A DNA stretch of 64,000 bases, from the NCBI RefSeq assembly GCF_016917755.1, contig NZ_CP070326.1:8246001-8310000 (forward strand), given 5' to 3'. This document shows, in pieces, positions 57,788-64,000 of the stretch (position 1 is the stretch's first letter; the number at the start of each line of letters is the position of its first letter). The notes beneath the pieces were generated by a model. The model was not told the DNA's origin and did not search any database. It was given only the letters and a program-made list of their open reading frames with translations. The stretch is from Streptomyces noursei (lineage in GTDB: Bacteria; Actinomycetota; Actinomycetes; Streptomycetales; Streptomycetaceae). The position numbers and the translations under genes were made by a program.

Positions 57788-58207
57788 ATGCCCCCCGCCA
57801 CGACCGCCCATCGGACTCCGGAGGACCTCTTCCGTCACGGGCTCCGCCTCCTTCTGGACCAGGATTTCGCCGCATGGGTGGACCTCTGGGACGACCAGGG
57901 CGTCTTCGAGTTCCCCTTCGCCCCCGAAGGCCGCCCGCGCCGCCTGGAGGGCAGGTCCGCCGTCGCCGCCCCTATGCGCGACTACCCCCATCACATCGAG
58001 CTGGACGACTTCCCGCACCTGACGTTCCATCAAACCCAGGACCCCGGCACGATCATCGCCGAGATGAGCGCCGTGGGCCGCCTGGTCGCCACCGACGAGC
58101 CGTTCGCGATGTCGTACGTCGCGGTGGTCGCCGTCGCCAACGGCCGCATCGCCCACTACCGCGACTACGGGAATCCCCTGGCCGTCCCGGCCTCCATGCG
58201 CAGCTGA
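57788..58207 (+). CDS. SnoaL-like/NTF2 superfamily protein
   Basis: 139 residues. TPEDLFRHGLRLLLDQDFAAWVDLWDDQGVFEFPFAPEG opens an NTF2-like barrel, and TIIAEMSAVGRLVATDEPFAMSYVAVVAVANGRIAHYRDYGNPL closes it with the typical I-x-H-Y-R-D-Y-x-N-P ending. SnoaL-like members cyclise or isomerise small molecules or simply bind them. It is under the TetR operators and 46 bp before the NmrA-like gene, so both probably act on the same compound. Confidence 0.85.
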   Translation: MPPATTAHRTPEDLFRHGLRLLLDQDFAAWVDLWDDQGVFEFPFAPEGRPRRLEGRSAVAAPMRDYPHHIELDDFPHLTFHQTQDPGTIIAEMSAVGRLVATDEPFAMSYVAVVAVANGRIAHYRDYGNPLAVPASMRS

Positions 58208-58253
58208 CCCCGCCCTCTCCCGCACACCCGCCCATCCCGCCCGGAAGGCCCCC

Positions 58254-59123
58254 GTGACCACACCCCACCACACGCCCCCGACCACAGGCCCCGTCCTCGT
58301 CACCGGCGCCACCGGCACCACCGGCAGCCGCCTGGTGGCCCGGCTGACGCGGGCCGGGCTCCCCACCAGGGCCGCCGGCCGCCACCCCGCTCCGGTCGCC
58401 GGTGCGGAACCGGTGGCCTTCGACTGGACCGACCCCGCCACCCACGACGCGGCGCTGGACGACGCGAGCGCCGTCTACCTCGTGCCGCCGCCCGGCGCCA
58501 CGGACCCCGCCGCCGTCATGCTGCCCTTCCTCGATCGCGCCCGGCGCGCCGGAGTGCGCCGGGCGGTCCTGCTCAGCTCCTCCCTGATCCCCGCGGGCGG
58601 TCCGGCCACCGGAACCGTCCACCAGGCCCTGCCCGCCCTCGTCCCGGAGTGGGCCGTGCTGCGCCCCTCCTGGTTCATGCAGAACTTCACCGGCCACCAC
58701 CCGCACGCGGACGCCATCCGCACTGACGGCCTGCTGACCACGGCGACGGGCCGGGGCCGGGTCGCGTTCATCGACGCCGACGACATCGCCGCGGTGGCCG
58801 CGCACGCGCTGACCGACCCCGTGCCCCACAACACCGACTGGGTGCTCACCGGGCCGGCGGCCCTCTCCTACGACGCCGTCGCCGCGATCCTCACCGAGGT
58901 CAGCGGCCGACCCGTACGCCACCGGGCGGTGTCCGAGGCGGAACTGCGCACGCGGCTCGCGCGGCATCTTCCGGCGGACTTCGCGGCGATCCTCGCGGAC
59001 CTGGACCGCCGGATCGCCGAGGGCGCCGAGGACCGGGTGACCGATGCCGTCACCCGCGTCACCGGGCGGCCACCCCGTTCCTTCGCCGCGTATGTGCGGG
59101 ACAACGTCCAGTCACTGACATGA
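58254..59123 (+). CDS. NmrA-like NAD(P)-binding protein
   Basis: 289 residues from GTG 58254. GPVLVTGATGTTGSRLVARLTRAG is the Rossmann loop, AVYLVPPPGATDPAAVMLPFLDRARRAGVRRAVLLSS the following strands, and VLRPSWFMQNFTGHHPHADAIR the NmrA/NAD(P)H-quinone reductase-type segment with W-F-M-x-N. No Tyr-x-x-x-Lys active site, so redox sensing or hydride transfer in the QOR2-like manner is possible. It shares the TetR-regulated unit with the SnoaL-like protein. Confidence 0.88.
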   Translation: MTTPHHTPPTTGPVLVTGATGTTGSRLVARLTRAGLPTRAAGRHPAPVAGAEPVAFDWTDPATHDAALDDASAVYLVPPPGATDPAAVMLPFLDRARRAGVRRAVLLSSSLIPAGGPATGTVHQALPALVPEWAVLRPSWFMQNFTGHHPHADAIRTDGLLTTATGRGRVAFIDADDIAAVAAHALTDPVPHNTDWVLTGPAALSYDAVAAILTEVSGRPVRHRAVSEAELRTRLARHLPADFAAILADLDRRIAEGAEDRVTDAVTRVTGRPPRSFAAYVRDNVQSLT

Positions 59124-59177
59124 CTGTGATGACGTGTCAGGCCCGCCCTCCGCTGGCTCGTGGCGGCGGGACGGAGT

Positions 59178-60227
59178 TCAGCCTCGGGTCACCCGGACCT
59201 CCGCGACCTCCATCAGACCGTCGAGTTCGACCCGGCCGACGGTCTGGGCGGAGCGCACCGTGAGGCCGTCCCGGCGCACCAGGTCCAGGATGCGTTCGGC
59301 GAGCGGGAGCACCATGTGGCGGGCCCAGCAGCGCTCGTCGGCGTGGCCGAACGGCAGGTATCCGGGGTGGTTGTCCGGGTCCAGATCCGCCCAGCGCTCG
59401 GGCCGGAAGGCACCGGGGTCCTCCCACAACGCCGGGTCGCGATGGCTCAGCAGGGGCAGCAGGAGGACGTCGTCGGTCGGGCCGATCCGGTCGTCCACGG
59501 CGGTGAGTTCGGGCGAGGCCATCCGCAGGATGTTCCACGACGGGGGCAACAGCCGGAGCGCCTCGGCGAGCAGTTGCCGGTTCGGGACGGCGTCGTCGAA
59601 CGGGGCGCCCAGCCAGACCGCGTTGGTGACCAACGCGGCCACGGTGAAGCAGATGGGTGCCGCCACCCGGCGGTAGAGGTACAGGGCGTAGCGGCGGTCG
59701 GCGTAGCCGGCGGCGCCGAGGGCGAGGGTGGCGAGCTTCGACAGCGGCTCCGCCGGGTCGGGGCGGCGCAGCAGGGCGGCGCCCGACGCGACGGCGGACC
59801 AGGTCAGCTTCGGGGTGAGTTCCAGTCTCCGGTCGACCAGGATCCGCAGGCGGCCGAGTTCCTGTCCGAAGACGAGGTCGCGGAGGTAGGCGTGCGGCAC
59901 CGCCGGCCAGGCGCCGGTCAGATCGACCGAGGTCTCCAAGGGGCGCTGCAGGGCCTTCCGCACGTCCGCGCCCAGGGCCTGCATGTAGGCGGCGGCGTCG
60001 GCCCGGCCGACGTGCCGGCCGAGGACGGGCTTGAAGGTGGGGCGCTCCTCGGCGTTGGCCGGCCGGCTGCGCAGCAGGGCGTCCATCAGGTCGGCGCCCG
60101 CGACGCCGATCGTGGTGGGCTCCAGTCGGAACAGCTCCTGACCGGTGTGGCGGTGCAGCAGGGCGTCGATCCTGGGCGCGAAGCGCACCCGCCGGTCGCC
60201 GCGGGTAACGGTCGGTCGCTGGGACAT
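59178..60227 (-). CDS. Cytochrome P450, probable peptide cross-linking enzyme of an atropopeptide-like RiPP
   Basis: 349 residues from ATG 60227 (GGAGGTT five bases upstream). Heme ligand Cys300 in LPFGHADERCWARHMV, ExxR as E222-A-L-R225, and FRPERW at 274-279. The I-helix (FTVAALVTNAVWLG, 194-207) lacks the usual acidic-Thr pair, as reported for some peptide-crosslinking P450s. It is shorter than typical bacterial P450s. The gene begins 77 bp after the stop of a 25-residue peptide ending AWYGWI. In the tryptorubin family a single P450 joins aromatic side chains of such a core, so cross-linking of the Trp and Tyr residues is the proposed role. The family assignment rests on memory. Confidence 0.82.
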   Translation of the reverse strand: MSQRPTVTRGDRRVRFAPRIDALLHRHTGQELFRLEPTTIGVAGADLMDALLRSRPANAEERPTFKPVLGRHVGRADAAAYMQALGADVRKALQRPLETSVDLTGAWPAVPHAYLRDLVFGQELGRLRILVDRRLELTPKLTWSAVASGAALLRRPDPAEPLSKLATLALGAAGYADRRYALYLYRRVAAPICFTVAALVTNAVWLGAPFDDAVPNRQLLAEALRLLPPSWNILRMASPELTAVDDRIGPTDDVLLLPLLSHRDPALWEDPGAFRPERWADLDPDNHPGYLPFGHADERCWARHMVLPLAERILDLVRRDGLTVRSAQTVGRVELDGLMEVAEVRVTRG

Positions 60228-60304
60228 CGGGAACCTCCGGGAACGCGGGCCGGTGGCGGACCCTTGCGTGCGGCCCGCCACCGTCCGTTGTGGGCGTGGG
60301 CCGA

Positions 60305-60382
60305 TCAGATCCAGCCGTACCAGGCGTACGCCTTGAGGCTCTTTTCGGTGCGCATCCGCTTCACGAGACGAACGAACTTCAT
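60305..60382 (-). CDS. Atropopeptide-like RiPP precursor peptide, 25 residues
   Basis: ATG 60382 follows a perfect AAGGAGG ribosome binding site at five-base spacing. The peptide has a basic leader (four Lys and three Arg in the first 15 residues) and ends KSLKAYAWYGWI, then TGA. The C-terminal AWYGWI is close to the tryptorubin A core AWYIWY, with Gly for Ile at core position 4 and Ile for Tyr at position 6. The aromatic Trp-Tyr-x-Trp pattern remains, while the last aromatic cross-linking partner is absent. A P450 gene follows immediately in the same direction. Too short to be found without context. Confidence 0.8.
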   Translation of the reverse strand: MKFVRLVKRMRTEKSLKAYAWYGWI

Positions 60383-61816
60383 CCGTACCTCCTTGGCAGG
60401 GGCTGACTGTGCCCCGTGGCAGGCCGCCGAAAGGGTCTTCGACCGCCGCAGAAGTGAATGCCGGGGCGGTTGGGGTGTCAAGTGGCTCATATCACGCGGA
60501 AAAACAACCAACCCATGTTTCAGGGGGAGTTCGTGGCGCGGAGCATCGAAAAGCGCCGCACAAATGGGGTGGTTGGTCCCGATGTAGCGGATGTTCATGC
60601 CAAATGCCGTATAGATAGGCGGCGTTGACGGATATGGAGAAGGATCGAAGATTTTGTTGATTTTACGGAGTCGGGCGGCCCGGCCGCCCCGCGGAGCCGG
60701 AGCGGGGCGCACCAGGAACCCCGGCTTCGACACCGCGCTCCACACCTTCCGCCAGGGCACCGGCCGCAAGATCCAGCTCAGTCCGCAGGGCTGAACTCCC
60801 GTGCGGACCAGCTCGGTCCTGGCCGAAGCGGGTCTCTCCGACGGGTCGTCCGCCCTCGCGTAGCGGCCGGCCAGGACGGCCACCGCCTCCGCCACGGCGC
60901 GGCGCAGCGCGGGTGGGCCGAGGACCTCCGCCTCCGCGCCCAGCCGGAGCAGGTCGCCGACGGCCACGGCCGGCCCCTCGACCGGCATCATCACCTCCGT
61001 CCAGCCGTCCGCGTCCGGCTCCCCGGCGCCCTCCAACGCCCGCCGGCCCACCGCGCCGTAGAGCATCGGCAGCAGGCGCCGGGCCTGCGGGGAGATGCGC
61101 AGGCGCGCCGTGTCCTGGTGCAGCGCGGCGGCCAGGCGGCGGGAGGACTCGGCCCAATACGCGGCCAGGTCGAAGCCGGCCGGCCGTGCGAACGCCTCGT
61201 CCGTGAGCTCCACGGCCTGGAACCGTGCGATCCGGTACGTCCGCACCGCCTCGTCGGCGAGCGCCACCACGTACCAGATGCCGCCCTTGAGGACGATGCC
61301 GAGCGGGCGCAGCTCGCGGTGGACCTCGCCGCGCCAGCGCCGGTAGTGGGTGCGGACCACCCGCTGCTCCCACACCGCCCGGGCGACCGGCGCGAGGTGG
61401 GCGACCGGATCTGCGTCCCGGAACCACGCCGGTGCGTCGAGGTGGAAGCGGTCCTGGATCCGCCGGGTCCGCTCGGCGAGTTCGACCGGGAGCGCCGCCT
61501 GCACCTTCAGTTGGGCGGTCGCCAGCACCGCACCCAGCCCCAGGTCGCGGGCCGGGCCGGGTGCTCCGGCGAAGAAGAGCGCATCAGCCTCGGCACCGGT
61601 GAGCCCGGTCAGTCGGGTGCGGTACCCGTCCATCAGGCGGTAGCCGCCGTCCGGCCCGCGCTCGGTGCGGACCGGGACGCCGGACGCGCCGAGCGCCTCG
61701 ATGTCGCGGTAGATCGTGCGGACCGACACCTCCAGTTCCGCGGCGAGTTCGGCGGCGGTCATCCGCCCGCGGTTCTGGAGCAGCAGGAGCAGGGCGAGGA
61801 GCCGGTCGGCGCGCAT
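60305..61816 (-). CDS. WYL-domain transcriptional regulator, frame open through to the precursor peptide
   Basis: From ATG 61816: MRADRLLALLLLLQNRGRMTAAELAAELEVSVRTIYRDIEAL is the DeoR-type helix-turn-helix, GGYRLMDGYRTRLTGLTGAEADALFF the next region and REELRPLG-IVLKGGIWYVVALADEAVRTYRIARF the WYL domain. The WCX-like C-terminus ends near residue 320 (about 60855). No stop follows for another 158 codons, until the TGA of the precursor peptide, so a 503-residue read-through protein is formally encoded. That extension is unlike the family and crosses a hairpin and promoter, so the true end has probably been lost. The start diverges from the DUF3224 gene across a strong inverted repeat. Confidence 0.75.
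   Translation of the reverse strand: MRADRLLALLLLLQNRGRMTAAELAAELEVSVRTIYRDIEALGASGVPVRTERGPDGGYRLMDGYRTRLTGLTGAEADALFFAGAPGPARDLGLGAVLATAQLKVQAALPVELAERTRRIQDRFHLDAPAWFRDADPVAHLAPVARAVWEQRVVRTHYRRWRGEVHRELRPLGIVLKGGIWYVVALADEAVRTYRIARFQAVELTDEAFARPAGFDLAAYWAESSRRLAAALHQDTARLRISPQARRLLPMLYGAVGRRALEGAGEPDADGWTEVMMPVEGPAVAVGDLLRLGAEAEVLGPPALRRAVAEAVAVLAGRYARADDPSERPASARTELVRTGVQPCGLSWILRPVPWRKVWSAVSKPGFLVRPAPAPRGGRAARLRKINKIFDPSPYPSTPPIYTAFGMNIRYIGTNHPICAALFDAPRHELPLKHGLVVFPRDMSHLTPQPPRHSLLRRSKTLSAACHGAQSAPAKEVRMKFVRLVKRMRTEKSLKAYAWYGWI
60453..60481 (-). promoter_or_regulatory. Candidate promoter of the precursor peptide-P450 unit
   Basis: On the minus strand TTGACA (60476-60481), a 17-bp spacer and TTCACT (60453-60458) lie about 70 bp upstream of the peptide ATG. 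The -35 is perfect and the -10 weak. A separate promoter here would make the peptide independent of the upstream WYL regulator. Confidence 0.5.
60673..60689 (-). terminator. Hairpin between WYL regulator and the peptide locus
   Basis: GGGCGGCC-C-GGCCGCCC is a near-perfect palindrome, followed on the minus strand by an AT-rich stretch (GTAAAATCAACAAAATC). It may end the WYL transcript, even though the WYL reading frame stays open across it. Confidence 0.4.
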
Positions 61817-61831
61817 GCTCCGATTGTCTCG

Positions 61832-61858
61832 CGTACCTGACAGAAGGTGTCAGGTACG
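61832..61858. promoter_or_regulatory. Operator between the WYL regulator and the DUF3224 gene
   Basis: CGTACCTGACA-GAAGG-TGTCAGGTACG has perfect 11-bp arms and a 5-bp centre. It lies 15 bp upstream of the WYL start and 60 bp before the DUF3224 start. WYL-type YafY regulators control divergent DUF3224-like genes from such palindromes, so this is the predicted binding site. Confidence 0.85.
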
Positions 61859-61918
61859 GCGGTCAGGATGGCTGCACACCGCCCGGCACCGGCCGTGCGG
61901 GAGACCGAGAGGACAGCC

Positions 61919-62326
61919 ATGCCCGCACAGACCACCGGCCGCATCAGCTACGCCAACTGGGCCGAGCAGCCGATCGGTTCGGACGCGACGAGCCCGCGGC
62001 TCGCGCGCGCCTGTGTCACCAACAACTTCTCCGGCGGCATCGAGGCCGACCGCACGGCCTGCGAGTACACCATCGTCTACACCTCGGACAAGACGGGGAC
62101 GTTCACCGGTCTGGAGCTGCTGACCGGGCGGCTGGACGGGCGGGAGGGCGGTTTCGTGCTGGAGGAGCGCGGCGCCTTCGACGCCGACGGCACGGTGCGT
62201 TGCACCTTCGAGGTCGTCCCCGGATCGGCCACCGGGGACCTGGTCGGCCTGAGCGGGTCGGGCAGTTTCAGGTACGAGGCCGGCAATCCGTCCTTCCCGT
62301 ACACCTTCGACTACCGGATGGGCTGA
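61919..62326 (+). CDS. DUF3224 family protein
   Basis: 135 residues from ATG 61919 (AGAGGA upstream). A beta-rich, probably barrel-shaped protein: CVTNNFSGGIEADRTACEYTIVYT, FTGLELLTGRLDGREGGFVLEERGAFD and GDLVGLSGSGSFRYEAG, ending PYTFDYRMG. DUF3224 proteins occur widely, often beside YafY-type WYL regulators, and may belong to the allene oxide cyclase-like fold. No catalytic assignment is possible. Confidence 0.85.
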   Translation: MPAQTTGRISYANWAEQPIGSDATSPRLARACVTNNFSGGIEADRTACEYTIVYTSDKTGTFTGLELLTGRLDGREGGFVLEERGAFDADGTVRCTFEVVPGSATGDLVGLSGSGSFRYEAGNPSFPYTFDYRMG

Positions 62327-62446
62327 GCGCCGCCCGTCGCCAGTGGCGGACGAGGAGTTCGGCGCCGCGGCCGAAGCCGACCGACCGTGCCATGGCCTCC
62401 TCCCATGGCACGGCGGGCCGGGCGGTGGTACGGGACGGGCCGGAGG

Positions 62447-64000
62447 TCAGGGGTACGCCACCACGGTCGAGGGAACCGTCGAGCTGCCCGAGGTCGGCGC
62501 GCCGGTGTCGTTGATGACGCGTTCGAACTGGCCCTTGCCGCCGAGCGAGACGACCAGCAGGTCGTGGAACCTCACCCCCGGGGCGTTCGGGGCGGCGAAG
62601 CCGTGGTGCTGGACGATGCTGGGATCGACGTTGTAGTAGCAGTAGCTGCCGAGCCCCCACGCCTCGTGGGAGGTGACCGAGTCGGCGACCTTGTAGGCGG
62701 CGTATCCCTTGACGTCCCCATCCTGGACGGCTGCCTGGTCGGGGGCGTCGTACGCCTTCTCGTTCTGGAGGAAGACGGTGCGGCCCCGCTGTCCGTACCA
62801 CTGCACGTCGTACTTGTTGAAGTGCTCCACGAACAGGCCGGTGGCCAGGACGTCGTCGCCGTTGACACGGATGCCGTAGTCGGCACGGTTGGTGTCCCAG
62901 CCGACGCCGTCGCCGTGGTCTGCGCGCCAGACCCAGGTGTGGTCGATGATGGTGTGCCGGCTGTTGACGACGATGCTGGTGGTGGCCTTGCCCGGGCCCG
63001 CGCCGCCGATGCGGAGGAACACGTCCTGGACGGTGGTCGGGTTGGCGGAGTGGTCCGCGGCGGCGCCGGCCGGGCCGATTTCGAGGAGGGTGGCGGAGTT
63101 CACCGGGCCGGCGTCGATGAGGAAGCCGGCCAGGCGGATGCCGTCGACGTCGGCGGTCCGTACGGCGGTGACACCGTTGTCAGGGATGAGTGTGGCGTAG
63201 CCGAGGCCCAGGACGACGGTGTTGGGCGCGGTCACCTGGATCGGCTGGTCGAGGTGGTAGATGCCCGGGGTGAGCAACAGGTGGAGTCCCTGCGCGAGTG
63301 CCTGGTTGAGGGTGGCGGCGGAGACGCCGGGCTTGGCGACGTAGAACTGCGACAGGGGCAGCGAGGTACCGCGCGGGGTGCCGTTGCCCCAGGTGACACC
63401 GCTGGCGTTGGTGCGCAGCTCCGGCAGGAAGACCCGGTAGTCGGCGCCGTCGAGGTGGAGGAAGGGCTTCTCGCGGGAGAGGGGGGTGGTGTCGAGCACG
63501 GTGTAGGGCGGGTTGGGGAACGTCTGCCCCGGGGCGCCCTGCACACCCGAGAACACCATGTTCCACACGCCGTTGGACCAACCGTCGACCGCGCTGTCGC
63601 GGGCGTACCACTGCTGTTGGGAACGCGGCTCCACGGTCCCGTCGATGCGGCTGTCGGCGAGGTAGCCGCCGCTGGCCCAACCGTCCCCGGCGGGCGCCAG
63701 GTTGAGGCTGCCGCGGACGTGCATCCGGCGGAACGGCGCGGCCTGGGCGACGGCCCAGCGGTTGGTGCCGCTGACCGGGACGAGGGCGAGGTTCTCGGCG
63801 GAGCGCCAGAAGTTCTGGGTGGCATTGCCGTTGAACCAGCCGGCGTCGACGGTGACGTCGCCGTTGATGGTGGTGTCGTCGGGTGACAGTCCCAGGCCGG
63901 CTATGGAGGTGTAGAAGCCGAGTTGGGCGTTGAGGCCGTGGTAGGTGCCGGGCTTGAACAGCAGGGCGTAGCGCCCGGTGTCGAACTGGGCCTTCTCCTG
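62447..64000 (-). CDS. Large secreted beta-helix protein, 3' part (5' end beyond the window)
   Basis: At least 517 residues in frame to the window edge, starting QEKAQFDTGRYALLFKPGTY at the edge. The repeats of a right-handed beta-helix are visible: YHLDQPIQVTAPNTVVLGLGYATLIPDNG, VRTADVDGIRLAGFLIDAG, TSIVVNSRHTIIDHTWVWRADHGDGVGW. Recalled relatives are Streptomyces proteins annotated as coagulation factor 5/8-type or adenylyl cyclase-like proteins, which carry a pectate-lyase-like helix. The last part (KGQFERVINDTGAPTSGSS) is the end of the helix. Probably extracellular and polysaccharide-related; the upstream domains and signal peptide lie outside the window. Confidence 0.8.
   Translation of the reverse strand, partial: QEKAQFDTGRYALLFKPGTYHGLNAQLGFYTSIAGLGLSPDDTTINGDVTVDAGWFNGNATQNFWRSAENLALVPVSGTNRWAVAQAAPFRRMHVRGSLNLAPAGDGWASGGYLADSRIDGTVEPRSQQQWYARDSAVDGWSNGVWNMVFSGVQGAPGQTFPNPPYTVLDTTPLSREKPFLHLDGADYRVFLPELRTNASGVTWGNGTPRGTSLPLSQFYVAKPGVSAATLNQALAQGLHLLLTPGIYHLDQPIQVTAPNTVVLGLGYATLIPDNGVTAVRTADVDGIRLAGFLIDAGPVNSATLLEIGPAGAAADHSANPTTVQDVFLRIGGAGPGKATTSIVVNSRHTIIDHTWVWRADHGDGVGWDTNRADYGIRVNGDDVLATGLFVEHFNKYDVQWYGQRGRTVFLQNEKAYDAPDQAAVQDGDVKGYAAYKVADSVTSHEAWGLGSYCYYNVDPSIVQHHGFAAPNAPGVRFHDLLVVSLGGKGQFERVINDTGAPTSGSSTVPSTVVAYP

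Noticed and set aside
1..64000. Integrated phage, transposon or attachment-site signatures
   Set aside because: No integrase, transposase, phage structural gene or tRNA-flanking direct repeat was recognised.

Overview
The DNA is high-GC (third codon positions are almost all G or C), and its gene set (sigma-B-type sigma factor, WXG100-like proteins, many one-component regulators, secondary-metabolism enzymes, rare TTA leucine codons in a few genes) points to a Streptomyces or close relative. No rRNA, tRNA, CRISPR array, transposase or phage gene was seen. The window looks like accessory chromosome made of small regulator-plus-target modules, several decayed genes and at least two natural-product loci.

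1-18.4 kb: regulator/target pairs. A TetR regulator, a lipoprotein, a histidine kinase, a PGRP-like amidase, a 5'-truncated M15-like peptidase, PadR with a divergent FAD monooxygenase, LysR with a divergent EamA exporter, PadR with a DUF2306 membrane protein, a frameshifted nucleotidyltransferase, an AI-2E family permease, a HAD phosphatase, a 3'-truncated P-loop kinase, MarR with a translationally coupled MFS exporter, and a protein resembling Bacillus Cyt (cytolytic delta-endotoxin) proteins.

18.4-34.2 kb: a candidate biosynthetic cluster bounded by two paralogous glycosyltransferase-like genes, one fused to an SDR domain. Inside are an NDP-sugar epimerase/dehydratase, a Nudix hydrolase, a GHMP sugar kinase, a radical SAM enzyme, a sugar-type ABC importer without its ATPase, a StrB-type amidinotransferase, a HAD phosphatase, a dimethylformamidase-like protein, a methyltransferase and a GNAT acetyltransferase. 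The set suggests a guanidino-modified amino-sugar or cyclitol product. I do not recognise the cluster.

34.5-48 kb: a Met/His-rich protein with a multicopper oxidase (copper handling), an FAD monooxygenase divergent from a MerR-RraA composite reading frame, an O-methyltransferase, an NAD-dependent epimerase, an orphan KdpD whose gene carries an in-frame intergenic-type repeat, and a GT39 glycosyltransferase.

48-55 kb: a type VII-type toxin locus: a WXG100-like protein, a 1736-residue polymorphic toxin with an internal papain-like domain and a C-terminal deaminase-fold domain, and a convergent HEAT-repeat protein as candidate immunity factor. Both secreted genes carry TTA codons near their starts, suggesting bldA control.

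55-64 kb: an SRPBCC protein, a sigma-B-type sigma factor, TetR with divergent SnoaL-like and NmrA genes, and a very small locus (25-residue peptide ending AYAWYGWI followed by a cytochrome P450) that resembles the atropopeptide (tryptorubin) RiPP family. A WYL regulator, a divergent DUF3224 protein and a partial beta-helix protein close the window.
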